The notes under the pieces: model-generated | What the model saw: only the letters and a program-made list of their open reading frames with translations | The model's database searches: none | What the model was told of the DNA's origin: nothing | NCBI GenBank assembly: GCA_020746835.1 | Contig: JAGPNK010000019.1 | Location: 124,001 to 188,000 of the forward strand | From: Stachybotrys elegans | Lineage: Eukaryota; Ascomycota; Sordariomycetes; Hypocreales; Stachybotryaceae | Length of the DNA: 64,000 bases | Direction of reading: 5' to 3' | Shown: positions 23,744-35,791 of the stretch, piece by piece | Numbering within the stretch: the stretch's first letter is position 1 | Layout of the letters: each line of letters begins with the position of its first letter | Program-made: the position numbers and the translations under genes

Positions 23744-24528
23744 TCAGCCCCTGAGGCTAATTGCTGGCATCTTCTTAATCCACTCGGTGTGTTTACCCTC
23801 TGCGCAGTCAACCAACCAAGAAGCAAGCAATGCTCGGGGCAGAAAGATTTTCCAGCCTTTTCCACCAATTGGTCCGGCGTACGTCTCGCCAGACTGCCTG
23901 TCCTTGTTCCATGACTCAGCCGAGGCGTCTCCTGAAAGGATGGGGACGCGGTAGATAGTCCAGTCCAAGTCTTGTCCTTCTTTCTTGACGACATCGACAA
24001 TGCCCCTTACAGTACGATAGGCAGCATTGATCAGGTTGCGAACGAAGAAAACAGATATGCTAGCAGTCCAGCTGAACTTATCGTCTGGGTCAGGAGATGA
24101 TAAAGTGTTCAATGTAACGAGTCTCTTGACACCGTGACGCTTCATGGATGCGATGAGGTTGGTGAAGTAGGATTGGAACTGGGCAGGATCAGGTGTGCTG
24201 GTAGCCACGGGGGCGAGGATAGATAAAACTATTGAAGTCCTGCAGACCACGGAGTCAAGCTTCTCCTCGTCGTCCATTTGGCCATGAACAACCTGCTGAT
24301 GCATTAGCACGAACGCGGAAGAGGACTCGAAACCATGAATACCTCAAGAAGAGGATTCTGAAGCAATTCAGCGGGGATCTTTGCTGGATTTCGAACATAA
24401 GCAATCGTAGAATGGCCTCTGTGGAGAAGCTCCCGAAGTAGGACAATTCCCGAAGGTCCGGTAGCTCCCAGGGCAAGGATTTTTTTGTTGGTCATGACGA
24501 GAGACCGGAGGGATGTGGACGCAGTCAT
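23744..24528 (-). CDS. NAD(P)-binding NmrA-like oxidoreductase
   Basis: Exons 24528-24343 and 24292-23744 (244 aa). Seen: KKILALGATGPSGIVLLREL (GxxGxxG), then AYVRNPAKIP with Arg for NADP(H), VVHGQMDDEEKL, SIVLSILAPVATSTPDP and RHGVKRLVTLNTLSSPDP. The C-terminal part is YRTVRGIVDVVKKEGQDLDW with TIYRVPIL. Known: PF13460-type atypical SDR; related fungal proteins are NAD(P)H-binding reductases or redox-sensing regulators. The start could be the first Met at 24528 or MTNKK at 24495. It is divergent from a Zn2Cys6 regulator, suggesting shared control. It is a family relative of the gene at 20494-21368, but the two are clearly diverged. Confidence 0.85.
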
Positions 24529-25032
24529 CGAATACTGTACGAGCTAGAGATTCAAGGCAGGGCGAAAGAGTACCAGAGGCGATGCCCTCTATTTATGTAG
24601 ACTATCTCTTGACGAACGGTCAGTCATAATGATCAACAGCGATTTACAAGCAAGTTTGTTGACCGACCAGACCAGATTTACAAGCACAAAGGTGCGGTAG
24701 CAAAATAACTCCGCCCAGCAATTGGGAAAGCACAGCAGGGGTTGGCATCCCTGCATTGCCAGCATTGCCAGCATTGACTAATGGTAAGTGCGGAGCTGTC
24801 TCTTGGCGGAGGCAATTTAACTCCGCTCCCCTCTGCAGCCCGTCCAACCCATCTCTTGTCATCTTCTCCTTGGGACATGGCCAACTTCCAAACCTGACTA
24901 TCAGCTTGCCTTGCCGTTATAGTCATCATATAGCGTTTTACAGTCGAGCCCATGCCACACTCGCTCTCCATAAGTCTTGTTTTTAGATTCGTTGTCTCTC
25001 AATGAGGAGGCTCTCGCTCGTACTGTCTCACG
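24529..25032. promoter_or_regulatory. divergent promoter between NmrA-like and Zn2Cys6 genes
   Basis: These 504 bases sit between two genes facing away from each other. A TATA-like cataaatag on the minus strand lies about 65 bases before the NmrA-like ATG. A small internal repeat, cattgccag followed by cattgccag and cattgac (about 24755-24778), could be a clustered regulator site or a chance microrepeat. Confidence 0.45.
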
Positions 25033-27176
25033 ATGTCTCCTACCACCCATACGACCACGCATAATGTTAGTATTGCCCTGGCCATTGTTATCCCACCCCC
25101 GAGTCTCATTCAATAGGCATGTATTCCATGCCAGCAACGAAAGAGGAGATGCGATGGCTCGGCCCCATGCGCCAACTGTGTCAGGCTTAATCGACAATGT
25201 AGCTATGCTCCAAGAAGAGGCAGAGGGCCAGGCAAGAGGTGAATCTATGCAAGAACCAATGTCCATAACACTGAGCCCCCGCTGACAAGATTTCACTATA
25301 GCAAAGCTCAGATCCAAAGACTTGAAGAGCGCTTAGCGATCTTAGAGTCGGCGTCCAAACCGAGTGAAGCCACTCACGGAGACAGTAGCAAAGAGACTGA
25401 ATTCACAGAACCCAGCGAAATCTACGAACAATCCATAGAAGTTCCAGCTGATACCGGCACCACCACGGCAAATCATATTCCTCACTCTTTCCTCAATTTC
25501 TTTACTCAGGTCAACGCCGCTCATAGACAAATCGAATCTGGGCTGGACCATAGCCCCTTTCCGAGGAAAGTCTTCGCCTCATTGCCTCCCCGGGAACTAT
25601 TCATTGACCTGATGGAGAGGATCGAGGATAAACCACCCGTTGCTTATCAATTTCCTCTGTTCCTCGGAGAAACGCCAATATTCGATTCTGTTACCCGCCA
25701 ATATGAAGATGGGGCCGGTGATTGCAGCCGTAACCCAATTGGATGGGCCATACTCAATGCTATGTTCGCATCGGCTTTGCCGCTTCAAACGGAACATGAC
25801 TCACAAAGGAACGTACAGAGCATGGCCTGGGCGTATTTTAAGAACGCCTTCGCAGTGTTCCCAGAGATATTGATCAAGGGTGATGGCCTTTCATCGGGTG
25901 AAGCACTCGTATGTATGTCTGCTTTTCTGAGCAGCACGCCGGATGGCCGGGTAGCTGTTCAAGTCGTGACATCGGCAGCCCAGCTGCTATCGACACTGGG
26001 ATTAAATGCTGACATGGACGCCGTAAAAGAAATGGATTTGACGAGACAAGATGTCCGACTCTTTTGGATGCATTACGTTTCTGAGTCCGAACTTGACTTC
26101 AAATACGGGTGTTGCTTCAATCGCGTACTACGGTCGCCTCTTCAAGAAAACCGAAATCTCGCAAATTCTCAAGCCACAGATTCAGTCTCCATTCTGCGAC
26201 TATTCGCTCACTTTTCAATCATCAGATCCAAAGTCCTCAGAGACCTGTCCAGGTTACGAGACTTGGACAGGGCGCAGCTTCTACATGATTGTCTGGAGTT
26301 GACGAATGAACTTCATACATGGCATGAAGCTATGACTTATTTCATTTCTGCTTCTCAAGCAGGTGAAGTTGCATCTTACGCAATGACTCACTTGAGCTTC
26401 TCATATTACGGAGTCATGATCTTGATCAAAACCGCTACATGGCACGCCAGCAAAGGGAACGCTGATCGGCCTTTGTCTACGGACAGCCCCGATCCGGGGC
26501 TAATGGGCTGGAAGGGGTGTGTTGCCGCTGCGCGTGCCACGATCGAAACGATGCCTAATTTAGCCAAATTATCGTTCTCTCAAATATGGTGAGTGGTTTC
26601 TTTACTTCTGAAAGAAGGGCCGTCTAACTTAGATGCAGGCCTATGCTCTGTTACCCGCTCTCTGCGACACTCATCGTATTGTTGGACGTGATCGAAGACC
26701 CTGATGGAGACCAAGTCGAGGCCAACTTCCAGTTCATCAAAAGGTTTTTCAACTTCATGCGGTATTTGAGAAACAGAGAATTCTGTTTGCAGGAAATTCT
26801 AGAGGGTTCTTCAACATTCCTGAGGGTTGCCGCAGCGGCGCGATCGATGCCTGCTGGTGAGAATGAAATCCGTGCCACGGCGATGCTGCGACTCGAAGTA
26901 TCAGAGTCGCAGATTCATGTGAGTAAATACAAGCCCTAGCATCTTGGATGAAAACTCTGATTATAAGTCTTTGCGAATAAACCTGTCTAATGTTAGGAAC
27001 TGGATGCATCTCGCTCAGGGATTACTGAGCAATATCCCTCACCAGGTGGCCTTGTCGGAGAGTGTGTTTTCTGGAATCCTAGGGAGCTCGCCTGTGACGG
27101 ATGGTTACGGGAGATTTGTGCCCGCTGTTATGAAATCATGTCAGTACAATTTTGGGTATGCATAACAAGAGAGTAA
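25033..27176 (+). CDS. Zn2Cys6 fungal-specific transcription factor
   Basis: Exons 25033-25065, 25117-25238, 25302-26588, 26639-26918 and 26997-27176 (633 aa), all in frame. Seen: the short first exon leads into a zinc cluster CIPCQQRKRRC ... CANC ... C with spacing C-x2-C-x6-C-x5-C-x2-C-x6-C. A linker coiled coil follows (KAQIQRLEERLAILES), then a fungal-trans-type middle region (GWAILNAMFASALP, YFKNAFAVFPEIL, LLSTLGLNADMD, LFWMHYVSE) and a C-terminal part. Known: a nuclear DNA-binding regulator that often acts on adjacent metabolic or transport genes. Inferred: the divergent NmrA-like gene and the downstream PTR2 transporter are the nearest possible targets. Confidence 0.92.
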
Positions 27177-27423
27177 TCACGGCAAGTCAGTAGTTAGTCA
27201 TTCATTTCATGAATGGCTATGAGGTCAAACCCCTATCATTGAACTTGGCTCTTAACTGATCCATTGAACCTCCCACATTTCAAGTTGCAGGCCTCCCCCT
27301 CACGTCGAACTTGTCTGTTAAGAGTGTTCCCATGGGCCATGCCTATCGGCTCCAGTGCTCACATCCCCGATACCGCTACGCTAGCTAGACTATCTGTTCC
27401 ATGCACTCTGAAACATGAGCGGC

Positions 27424-29553
27424 TCAAATCTTCTGAGAGATTCCGTATTGCTCGTTCTCGGCAATGGGGTCAGGGAGAGTGCTGTACTGATTATGGACGC
27501 TCTTCGTAACAAAGTTTGTAGTTCCAGTAGAGTCCAGAAGATCAGTCTCTGGTGCCATGGTCGAGAGTACATACTCCTCTCTGTCAATGTGCTTGAAGAT
27601 AAACCACTAAAAACGTGTGTCAGCTCAGTCACTCGTGAGGACCTGGTAACTTACAAATAGCACAGTGACAACTCCGCCTACAATGGTAGGGCCACCAAAA
27701 TCCCATATCAAATGTGGATCTACCACCACGCTTGAGCTTGCCAGACTAACAAGATAGGCAATAGCCGTGTTGAAGATATTGATGGCCGAGACCAGTCCCC
27801 TCATATTCAGTGGCGCACGAGAGTAGGCAATTCCGTATGCTATGATTCTCAGCATGCAGCCTCAATGATGGAAAGAGGTGTACGTACCAGGGACGTTTAT
27901 GAAGAGTTCTGAGATACCACCAATGGAATACGGAATACCCATCCACCAAACAGAGATGTGCGAAGTCAAGCCATTGTCCACACATCGAGGATCTGACGAA
28001 CCGTAGTAACCACAAGGGGATGTCTCATAGGCGTAATATTGGAGCACGGTATAGGCAATTCCAGCAAAGGTGGAGAGCAAAAAGCCTGTGCAGATACGCA
28101 TGACAGGTCCGTAGTGAATCTTGAGTTTCCTCAGCATAGGGTAGAGACCAAACTGATGAGATTGTATTAGCATCGTACAAAGAACAGTAGGGGGTGTAAA
28201 GATTCGCCCTACATTCAAGATAGGGGAGAATATGATGATGGACAGTGGGTTGAAGTTATTGAGAACATCGTTTGGCGCGCCATCGGTTCTCAACATGGTG
28301 CTTAGATAGCTTGCAGCATTGGCAATACTGGTATATGTCAGTGACGAAGAAGCAGACTTTGTAGAAGGATCAATTACCCATTGTCGTTCCAGTATTGAAC
28401 AGGGAAGAAGCAGAACATGCCTGTGGCTTGAAAGGTTCGCCTGACATCTTCGACGAATTCGTCCGTGTATCTTGTGGTGACTGGCAGACCATGGGCTGCC
28501 TGATAGGAAGGCTTTGCACGGTCCCAGAAGCCTTTGCGCCCGATACGTCCAATACCACCACCTCTGAGGCAATGCCCAAGGGCGACCATGACATTGAGCA
28601 AGTCTGATCCACCAGGTGGACGAAGTATGAGGCGCTTCTTAAGGAACCACATGAGCAGAGGCAGGGGAATGTAAAGCAGAAGAGGCAAAAGCCAGGCTAA
28701 CCACCAGCCGACATACTTCTCCGAGTAAGAGGTAGCGACCTGCACGAAACCGCCAATGTTGATGAGCAGATAGAACCATAACATAGCCCGCTCGGCGCCG
28801 TGCTCGGGATCCTCGATGACGCGTTCACCAGATCGAAGTGTCACAACTTTCGGAACGTGGGTTTTCATCTGATCCAGCAAGAGCGGCGTCAGGTTTGGCT
28901 TGAACATTGCCGAGCCAATGGCAAGGATGTATACTCCGACGAAGAAAGGACCTTGTGCATTTCCGCTCTCCAAGAGACTTCTGGCACCTGAAACGAGCAG
29001 GATGACATGGCCCAATCCCATGACGAAAATTCCCCAAACAATCATTTTGAAGCGGCCAGTTCTGGTGTCGGCAAGATAGCCCGTGATGAGCGGCAAGGCA
29101 TAGGCGATGAAGTTGACCGACTGAACGACGGCATTCTGAGCAGTATTGTTAGTGAGGCGACTCGAAGGTACGAGGGCGACCTACAGCCTTGGCCTCACCC
29201 ATTCCCAGAGCACCGGGAGTCTGCTGCGTACCGCTAGGTGGTGCACCCCAGCCATTACCACCGGGCGGCAGAGGCCGATTGATGAAGTTCGAGTAGAGCC
29301 CTTGGCAGCCATAATAGGATGCACGTTCACAGAACTCGACGGTGCAGAGCAGATACGCCACAACCGGCAGTTTACCAGGAACGCGGCGGAGCGTAGCAAA
29401 TTCTTCTTCAGTTGGCTTGTCCTTGTACCCGGCTGTCAAAGCATTGACGTAGACCGGCGGATGGCCATCGTCAGCTGGATTCACCTTCTCATCGGCATCT
29501 AAAAGGGCGTTAGTGAGCCGGTTCACTGCTAATAGTTTGGTGTCATTACCCAT
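27424..29553 (-). CDS. PTR2: POT/PTR2 family proton-coupled di/tripeptide transporter
   Basis: Exons 29553-29550, 29498-29185, 29135-28378, 28327-27888, 27839-27655 and 27606-27424 (627 aa). Seen: the first POT signature in VEFCERASYYGCQGLY (ExxERxxYYG), then GYLADTRTGRFKMI and the second signature FYLLINIGGF. A long central loop with the ILRPPGG segment, and C-terminal helices (WWMGIPYSIGGISELF; SRAPLNMRGLVSAI), complete a 12-TM layout. Known: H+-driven uptake of di- and tripeptides at the plasma membrane. The intron after the first four bases (29499-29549, 51 bases) has an ideal branch site and acceptor, but reading through it also stays open; splicing gives MDADEKV as the N-terminus. Confidence 0.92.
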
Positions 29554-31673
29554 TTTTTCAGCCTTTGTCTCAATGCCCGCGCACGACTTGGGGAGCAGTG
29601 GGAAACGACGTTGGCCCTTTCAACTCCATATGTACTACTCACAAAGAACGCATAGGAGCCACAGCTTCGGCATCGCAGAGCCGATATCAGCTCTGAATAC
29701 ACTACGACTTAGTTGGAGGACAAAAGTTCTGCACCATGGGGTCGGTAATTTGACACCTTCCAGGGTTCGATCCCTCGGGAGCGGTTGCCGTGCTCCGTAT
29801 CATTCGCGCCTCTGGGCTTTGGAGGTCTCGGTGCCCACAAATCACGGGTAGCCGGCAAAGAGGGTGGTGGGCCGGGGGCGGGTTCATGATGGAGAAATGC
29901 TACCCACCATCCGTTTATGGCAGGAAACACGAGCGTTTCTGGCTTCTAGCGAGCCAGACGCTGCTGGTGTGAGATAATCCTGTGCGATGCTAGTGGCTCG
30001 TGCAGAAGTTGGTAACCAACAGCAGACGGCACTAGACTTCCGGGAAACGAGTACGATTTGATATGATAGGCTGGAGAGTAGGATTGGTTTGCCAATCTCA
30101 ACGCACGTGTGTCGCTCGCGGACTAGGGCCGGCCCATTGAGCTGGCCATCACCGATTGGATGAGGCGAATACATACATCTAATCATATGAAGCACGATAC
30201 CCACCAACTAGTACGTATGCGGTTCCTGACCATGTGCTCCAATGTGATGGGATTGGCGCCTAGAAACAGTTCCTCTCTGGCGAGAGAAACAACACCATTT
30301 CAATAGAAGAAAATTAGCAGAAAAGGGTTGCCAGCGTGACAATTTGTAGAAATAGCAGGTGTACAAAGTAACCAAGGATTCAAGCCGTTTTAAGTGTATG
30401 ACCCATGTCTATTGTGCAGCCGTAGACAAATACAATTCCTGCTCAGATGAATAAAAACACGCATCAAGAGTTATACAACCGTCCCGTCGTCAATTCTAGT
30501 CCTTTGAAGTCTAATAAACAATTTCAGCCTCACTGGAATGGCCTAGATCACTGGCAGATTCCGTTTGATCCACTCAGAAATAAGCCGACCAGCCAAGACT
30601 TTGCTGTGGACCGCATACATCTCCCATGGACGTCATCACACCATTGTTACTCAACGATATACATTTATGATGTGGAGTTGTAGATGCGGGTGACAGATCT
30701 ACACATGGTCGGCTCGAGGAGGAACTGATACGTCATGACACAATGCGGGGATGGATTGTCGAGCTGACAGAGCATCGTGCTGATTCCGGGATGCCGTGTC
30801 TCCTTCCACGGCCAGGCTATGCACATGACTCATCACAGGACATTTATTGCGAACGAAATTCCCTCCTCGTGCTCATGGCGAGCAATTATTCCAACGTCAC
30901 TCATGTTGTTTGGTAGTAGCGAGCAACTAAAGTTGATGCACCTAGTGTCATTGTCCGGTATATGATATCCCGTCATCTCTAATTCTCGTTGTCCACGCAT
31001 TTAGCATTAATGTCTTGGTCGCCATCGCCAATCCAGGAGATGCCCATTGTTCTGGGGCAGTGTCTTTTCGTTCCGGCGTGTCAGGTGCCGTCTTACCAAT
31101 TGCGGTTGAGCTGGTCGAAGCCCAACTACTTACTCAACCAGAATGCGGTGAAGTGGTGAGAATGAGATAGATAATGAATTCCTTTAACGCCACCGCACAG
31201 GAGCCGTGAAACTCCATATAATGGATTCCGCATTGCTGGTACAGATGTTACGTACAATGAACGGACAGCCGCAAGGAATTTTGATGGTTCAGCATCACAC
31301 GGAGACTTTGCTAAAGATGGTGGAGAAGATCCATTATGCGGAGAGCAACAAGCCACCCAATAATCGTCCCGCGTCATTTTCCCGTGGCATAAATAAATAG
31401 GCTGAATTGAGCCCAGCCGGCTAGCGCAGCTTGGGAGCAAATCAACCCCGGATTTATATGGTGGAAAATGAGCTTGGCAGAGGGGAAACCAAGGAGACGG
31501 ATAAAATCATATTAGGCGGTCGAGTGAAAGATGGCCGAGATGACGCGAACCCCCACTCCCGAACCAGATATAATAGATCGGATGGCACGTCTCGATTGGA
31601 AGAGGCAGAGCCTTCTCCTTGTGTCTCTCAGCAATTGGCCTCTGAGTTCAACATCTCTGCTTTGCACATTACA
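29554..31673. other. long intergenic region
   Basis: About 2.1 kb. Open frames such as 30447-30683 (+), 29884-30207 (-) and 31126-31440 (-) show no motif or splice support. The right part presumably carries the promoter and 5' UTR of the GH67 gene. No repeat or RNA gene was recognised. Confidence 0.45.
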
Positions 31674-34195
31674 ATGCGGGGTTTGCTGTGGTTCTCAATC
31701 CTCGGCCTTGCCGCCGCCGAGGACGGTTTGAAGGCCTGGTTGCGGTATGCGCGAATCCCAAGCGCCAAGTGCTACCACAGCAAGCTTCCATCTGCCGTCG
31801 TCACTCTCAACGCTACCGAAGGACTTCCCATTGATACTGCCGGCAAGGAGCTATTGGAGGGCTTCAGTGGCATTTTTGGGAAGGAATTGAGCCAAGACAG
31901 CACCGATGAGGGAACTATCACAGTCGGGACAATTCATGCATTTAGCGAGCAAAACGCTGATGTTGTGGACCTTCCGGAGCTTGTTGAGGATGGCTTCTAC
32001 CTCAATGTCTCTCGTGATAACGTTTTGATTCTCGGTCAGAACGAACGGGGCGCTCTCTACGGCACTTTTCACTACCTATCCTTGCTTGGCCAGGGTAAAG
32101 TCTCCGACGTATCGGTAGTCTCGAACCCCGACGCTCCCATTCGATGGGTAAACCAATGGGATAATATGCAGGACGGAGGGACTCACGGAAGTGTTGAGAG
32201 AGGCTACGGCGGCGATTCCATCTTCTTCTGGGACGGCCGCATTCGCGATGACTTGGACCGTGCTGCCCAATATGCGCGTCTGCTGGCGTCTATAGGACTC
32301 AATGCCGTTGTAGTCAACAACGTCAATGCAGACGCCAACACGCTAAGCCCCGCCAACATGGATGGCCTGGCGAGAATTGCCGATGCTTTCCGGCCCTACG
32401 GTGTGCAGCTTGCTCTCTCGCTGAACTTTGCGTCCCCTCAACTCCTCGGTGGACTTTCCACCTTTGACCCCTTGGATGAGGATGTCATCGACTGGTGGGG
32501 GGTATTACGGATTCTCTATACGAGAGAATCCCGGACATGGCAGGCTATCTTGTCAAGGCCAATTCTGAAGGTCAACCGGGTCCATTGACCTACAACAGAA
32601 CCTTGGCAGAAGGAGCCAACCTCTTTGCTCATGCTCTGCAGCCGCATGGCGGCATTATCCTCTTCCGTGCCTTTGTCTACGATCATCGAAGTCTCAACCA
32701 AACACTGGACTGGAAAGCCGACCGGGCCAATGCCGCAGTCGAGTTTTTCGATGGCCTCGACCCTGAATTTGAGGACAACGTCGTTATCCAGATCAAATAT
32801 GGCCCGATTGACTTCCAGGTTCGCGAGCCCGTCTCTCCGCTCTTCTCCCACCTGGTCGAGACAGGAGCAGCCATCGAGCTACAGATTAGCCAAGAGTATC
32901 TTGGGCAGCAGGCTCATTTGGTTTACTTGGCGCCTATGTGGAAGGAACTTCTAGACTTCGATTTGCGTATCGACAGCAAGCCCTCCCCCGTCTCTGATAT
33001 CATCAACGGCAAGCGATTCAACCGTAAGCTTGGCGGTTACGCCGGCGTTGTCAACGTTGGGACAAATACCACCTGGCTAGGCAGCCACTTGGCTATGTCG
33101 AATCTCTATGCGTACGGCAAGCTCGCGTGGGATCCCTCCTCCAGCTCTACAGGGATGCTTGAGGAGTGGATTAAGCTGACATTCAGCCACGATCAGGAAG
33201 TGATCAATGTCATTACCGAAATGTCGATGGATTCCTGGCCGGCGTACGAGAATTACACTGGCAACCTGGGTATCCAGACCTTGACAGACATTCTTCTCGG
33301 ACACTATGGCCCAAACCCTGGTTCTCAAGATGGGAATCCGTGGGGACAGTGGACTCGGGCTGATGCCGATACCATTGGCATGGATCGCACTGTCTGGAAC
33401 GGTACAGGGAACGCAGGCCAATATCCGCCTGAGATTGCAGCCATGTACGAGGAAATCGAAACCACTCCTGATAATCTCCTCCTGTGGTTCCATCACGTTC
33501 CGTATACACAAGTCCTCAAGTCGGGCAAAACTGTTATCCAGCATTTCTACGACGCACACTACGAAGGAAGCGCCAAAGCGCAGACATTCGTTACTTCCTG
33601 GGAGAAGTTGAAGGACAAGATTGACACGGAGCGTTATGAACACGTTCTTTTCCGTCTGATTTATCAAGCGGGCCACTCTCTGATATGGAGGGACAGCGTC
33701 AACATGTTCTATTTCAACAAATCCAGCATACCTGATGAGGCAGGACGCGTCGGCAACCATCCCTACCGAATTGAGGCGGAGGACATGGAGCTCGATGGTT
33801 ACAAGAGCTACCGTGTTTCTCCATTTGAGGCTGCCAGCCAGTTCCACTGCATCGTCACAGCCGACAATTCGACCCAGGGTACTGCTACTACAACACTAGA
33901 CTTCGAGAGCGGAGAATACAACCTTGCCGTCAACTACTACGATATGGCGCTCGGCAATTCGACCTGGGAGCTCTTTGTCGACGACGAGCTTGTGGGAGAG
34001 TGGAAAGGCGATCTTGAGTACATCCTAGGTCGCGCTCCGTCGCCCTACATTGACGGACACACGGCGTCGCGTATTACTTTCGATTCTGTGCAGATTCAAA
34101 GGGGAAGCACGTTGAGGATTGTGGGAACTCCTGATGGACGCGAGCCAGCACCGATTGACTATATTTCAATTCTGCCGGAAGGGATCATCGACTAG
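31674..34195 (+). pseudogene. aguA: GH67 xylan alpha-1,2-glucuronidase with one-base frameshift
   Basis: Seen: a single long exon pair in two frames. The first frame starts at ATG 31674 with a secretion signal (MRGLLWFSILGLAAA) and the GH67 N-terminus EDGLKAWLRYARIP, and runs to DVIDWWG near 32500. The second resumes at GITDSLYERIPDMAGYLVKA and continues to the stop at 34195. The junction is a run of six G at 32497-32502; seven would restore one frame of 840 residues, the normal length of fungal GH67. Catalytic neighbourhoods are intact: SEGQPGP (acid), KYGPIDFQVREP and ELQISQEYLGQ (base pair). Known: GH67 is an extracellular enzyme that removes (4-O-methyl)glucuronic acid from ends of xylo-oligosaccharides. 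Inferred: either a homopolymer sequencing error in a working gene or a very young pseudogene. Confidence 0.9.
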
Positions 34196-34825
34196 TAGCA
34201 AGTCAATAAGACCAGAAAACTCTGCATCCTGTACTTTTATGGTGTGTATATGAACACCTTGAGTCTTATTTTCTCACCTCCTGTTTACAAGAGCAAAGTA
34301 GTATCTCAAGCCCGATCCTGCCTTCCACAGACGTCCCAAATGAACTGACAATGTAGCCACTTAGTGCTCATGTCGTGATATCCGAAATACCAGCAAGTAA
34401 CTTCCGTGGATGGAATCGCATGTTCTTCATTGTCTGGGCATTTCAGGCGGAGCAACAGAATGGTAGCGGGCTAAAATTTAATTCTTAGGGATCCCTGTTG
34501 TCATATTTCATGCCGCTATTTCATTTGCTGTCTCTCTTGGGGTCTTGTGGAGACCTACAAGCCACCAGTTCGTTCTCGTTTAGACCCCTACAAGCCTTCC
34601 TTTGCATCCCGTAGAGCAAGAAGCATATATTGGACCCTGTAGGCCCCTTGAACCTCACGTGGAAGGGATGGAACTGATTTTGTATATAACCTAGGCTTCC
34701 TTCCCGTCTCTCCGCATTTTCAAGCTGAAGTTCCCTTCCGTCGCGTCACGTCAACCACCTCCATTTCGAGCCTCGGTCTTGTGCTCAGTGTCTTCACATC
34801 TACTAACCCTTCGAGGCACATCATA
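34196..34825. promoter_or_regulatory. intergenic region with TATA box of the CVNH gene
   Basis: These 630 bases follow the GH67 stop. tatata at 34683-34688 lies about 140 bases before the CVNH-protein ATG. A pyrimidine-rich stretch follows, typical of fungal start sites. No other gene was seen. Confidence 0.45.
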
Positions 34826-35396
34826 ATGCAGCTCGCCGCCACTTTCACCGGCACCCTCGCCATTCTCCTTTCTCTCGTTCCACATGTCTCCGCAAACAGC
34901 CAGTACAGAAGTAGTTGCGACAGCATTTCTTTAACCGGGGGGAACAACAGCCCCGTGTGGCTTCATGCCAGATGCAGAAGTATCAACGGTGCTTGGTGGA
35001 ATACAAGCTTGAACTTCGATCAATGCCTTAGCAACGAGAGGGGAAATCTGCGGTATCCAGGAGGACACATGTCCCAGTCCTGCCCTAGCTGGTAAGTTTG
35101 CTCTAGTGACGCTGCCTGGTTTCTCTGCGCCCCAACCCCCTCATTTCAAGCATCGATGCAAATGGAGAAAGTAACCTAGCTGACTTGATCATGCGCTTCA
35201 GTTATCTAGAGGGCGAACCGCAGGGTGCTTGGTTAACATGCCGTTGCTACACCACTCGTGGCCTGCTTGTAACGTCCACTGCTCATCTGGTATGTCTTCA
35301 ACATCTGTAGGAGCATGGCACTACTGCAGGGCTAATGACTAAACTCAGGATTTTATCGTTGGAAATGACAATGGTCAATTGAACTGCCGCCTTTGA
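34826..35396 (+). CDS. small secreted cyanovirin-N homology (CVNH) lectin
   Basis: Exons 34826-35091, 35202-35289 and 35349-35396 (133 aa). Seen: an N-terminal signal peptide (hydrophobic run TGTLAILLSLVPHVSA), then two tandem half-repeats of the CVNH fold. The first holds SCDSISLTGG, LHARCRSINGAWWNTSLNF and NERGNLRY; the second holds SCPSCYLEGE, WLTCRCYTTRGLLVTS and NDNGQLNC. Cys residues sit at the family positions C..C / C..C, plus extra Cys giving CPSC and CRC. Known: fungal CVNH proteins bind mannose-rich glycans; many are cytosolic, but secreted forms occur. Inferred: an extracellular or wall-associated lectin. It lies directly downstream of the GH67 gene, same strand. All introns have GT/AG borders and keep frame. 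Confidence 0.85.
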
Positions 35397-35791
35397 CCTA
35401 CCTAGTCAGGAAATTGTTGCCAGCCGAGCGGCCAAGACGACACATTCGGTATTTCACATTGCATTTTTCAAGACTTGGAGCTGTGGCTTTCTTTCTGTCA
35501 ATTGGCATCTATTAATAGCGATCCCTTCCTTATCCGCCCCTACTGGTCCTATACCGGGGCAACCATTATTGGTTACATGAGATTATTAGCCCATCCCTAA
35601 AGTTCTTTTTCATTTCTGTACACTACTGCCCTTCCAAAAATTAGTCTCTCGCTAGTCCTAAAGAAATATATTAGACTGGATCACGTGTGCATTCTAAAAT
35701 AACTCGTGCGGCTGAAGATAAGGAGGCACGTACAGTACCAGTTGGGTAAAAATCGTAGCTCCTGACTCCCCAACCTCCTTTCAAATCAGCC
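35397..35791. other. intergenic region
   Basis: This is 395 bases, somewhat AT-rich, between the CVNH gene and the CorA-like gene. Nothing else was seen. Confidence 0.45.

Noticed and set aside
24740..24785. cattgccag microrepeat as a defined regulator operator
   Set aside because: Three short imperfect units are not enough to claim a binding site; noted only as a possibility.
29720..29800. tRNA-like T-arm (gggttcgatccc) on the plus strand
   Set aside because: No 5' acceptor strand pairs with the 3' side, and D and anticodon arms are absent. It is a chance match.
33077..33847. 256-codon open frame antisense to the GH67 gene
   Set aside because: It is a shadow of the strongly conserved GH67 coding strand and has no domain of its own.
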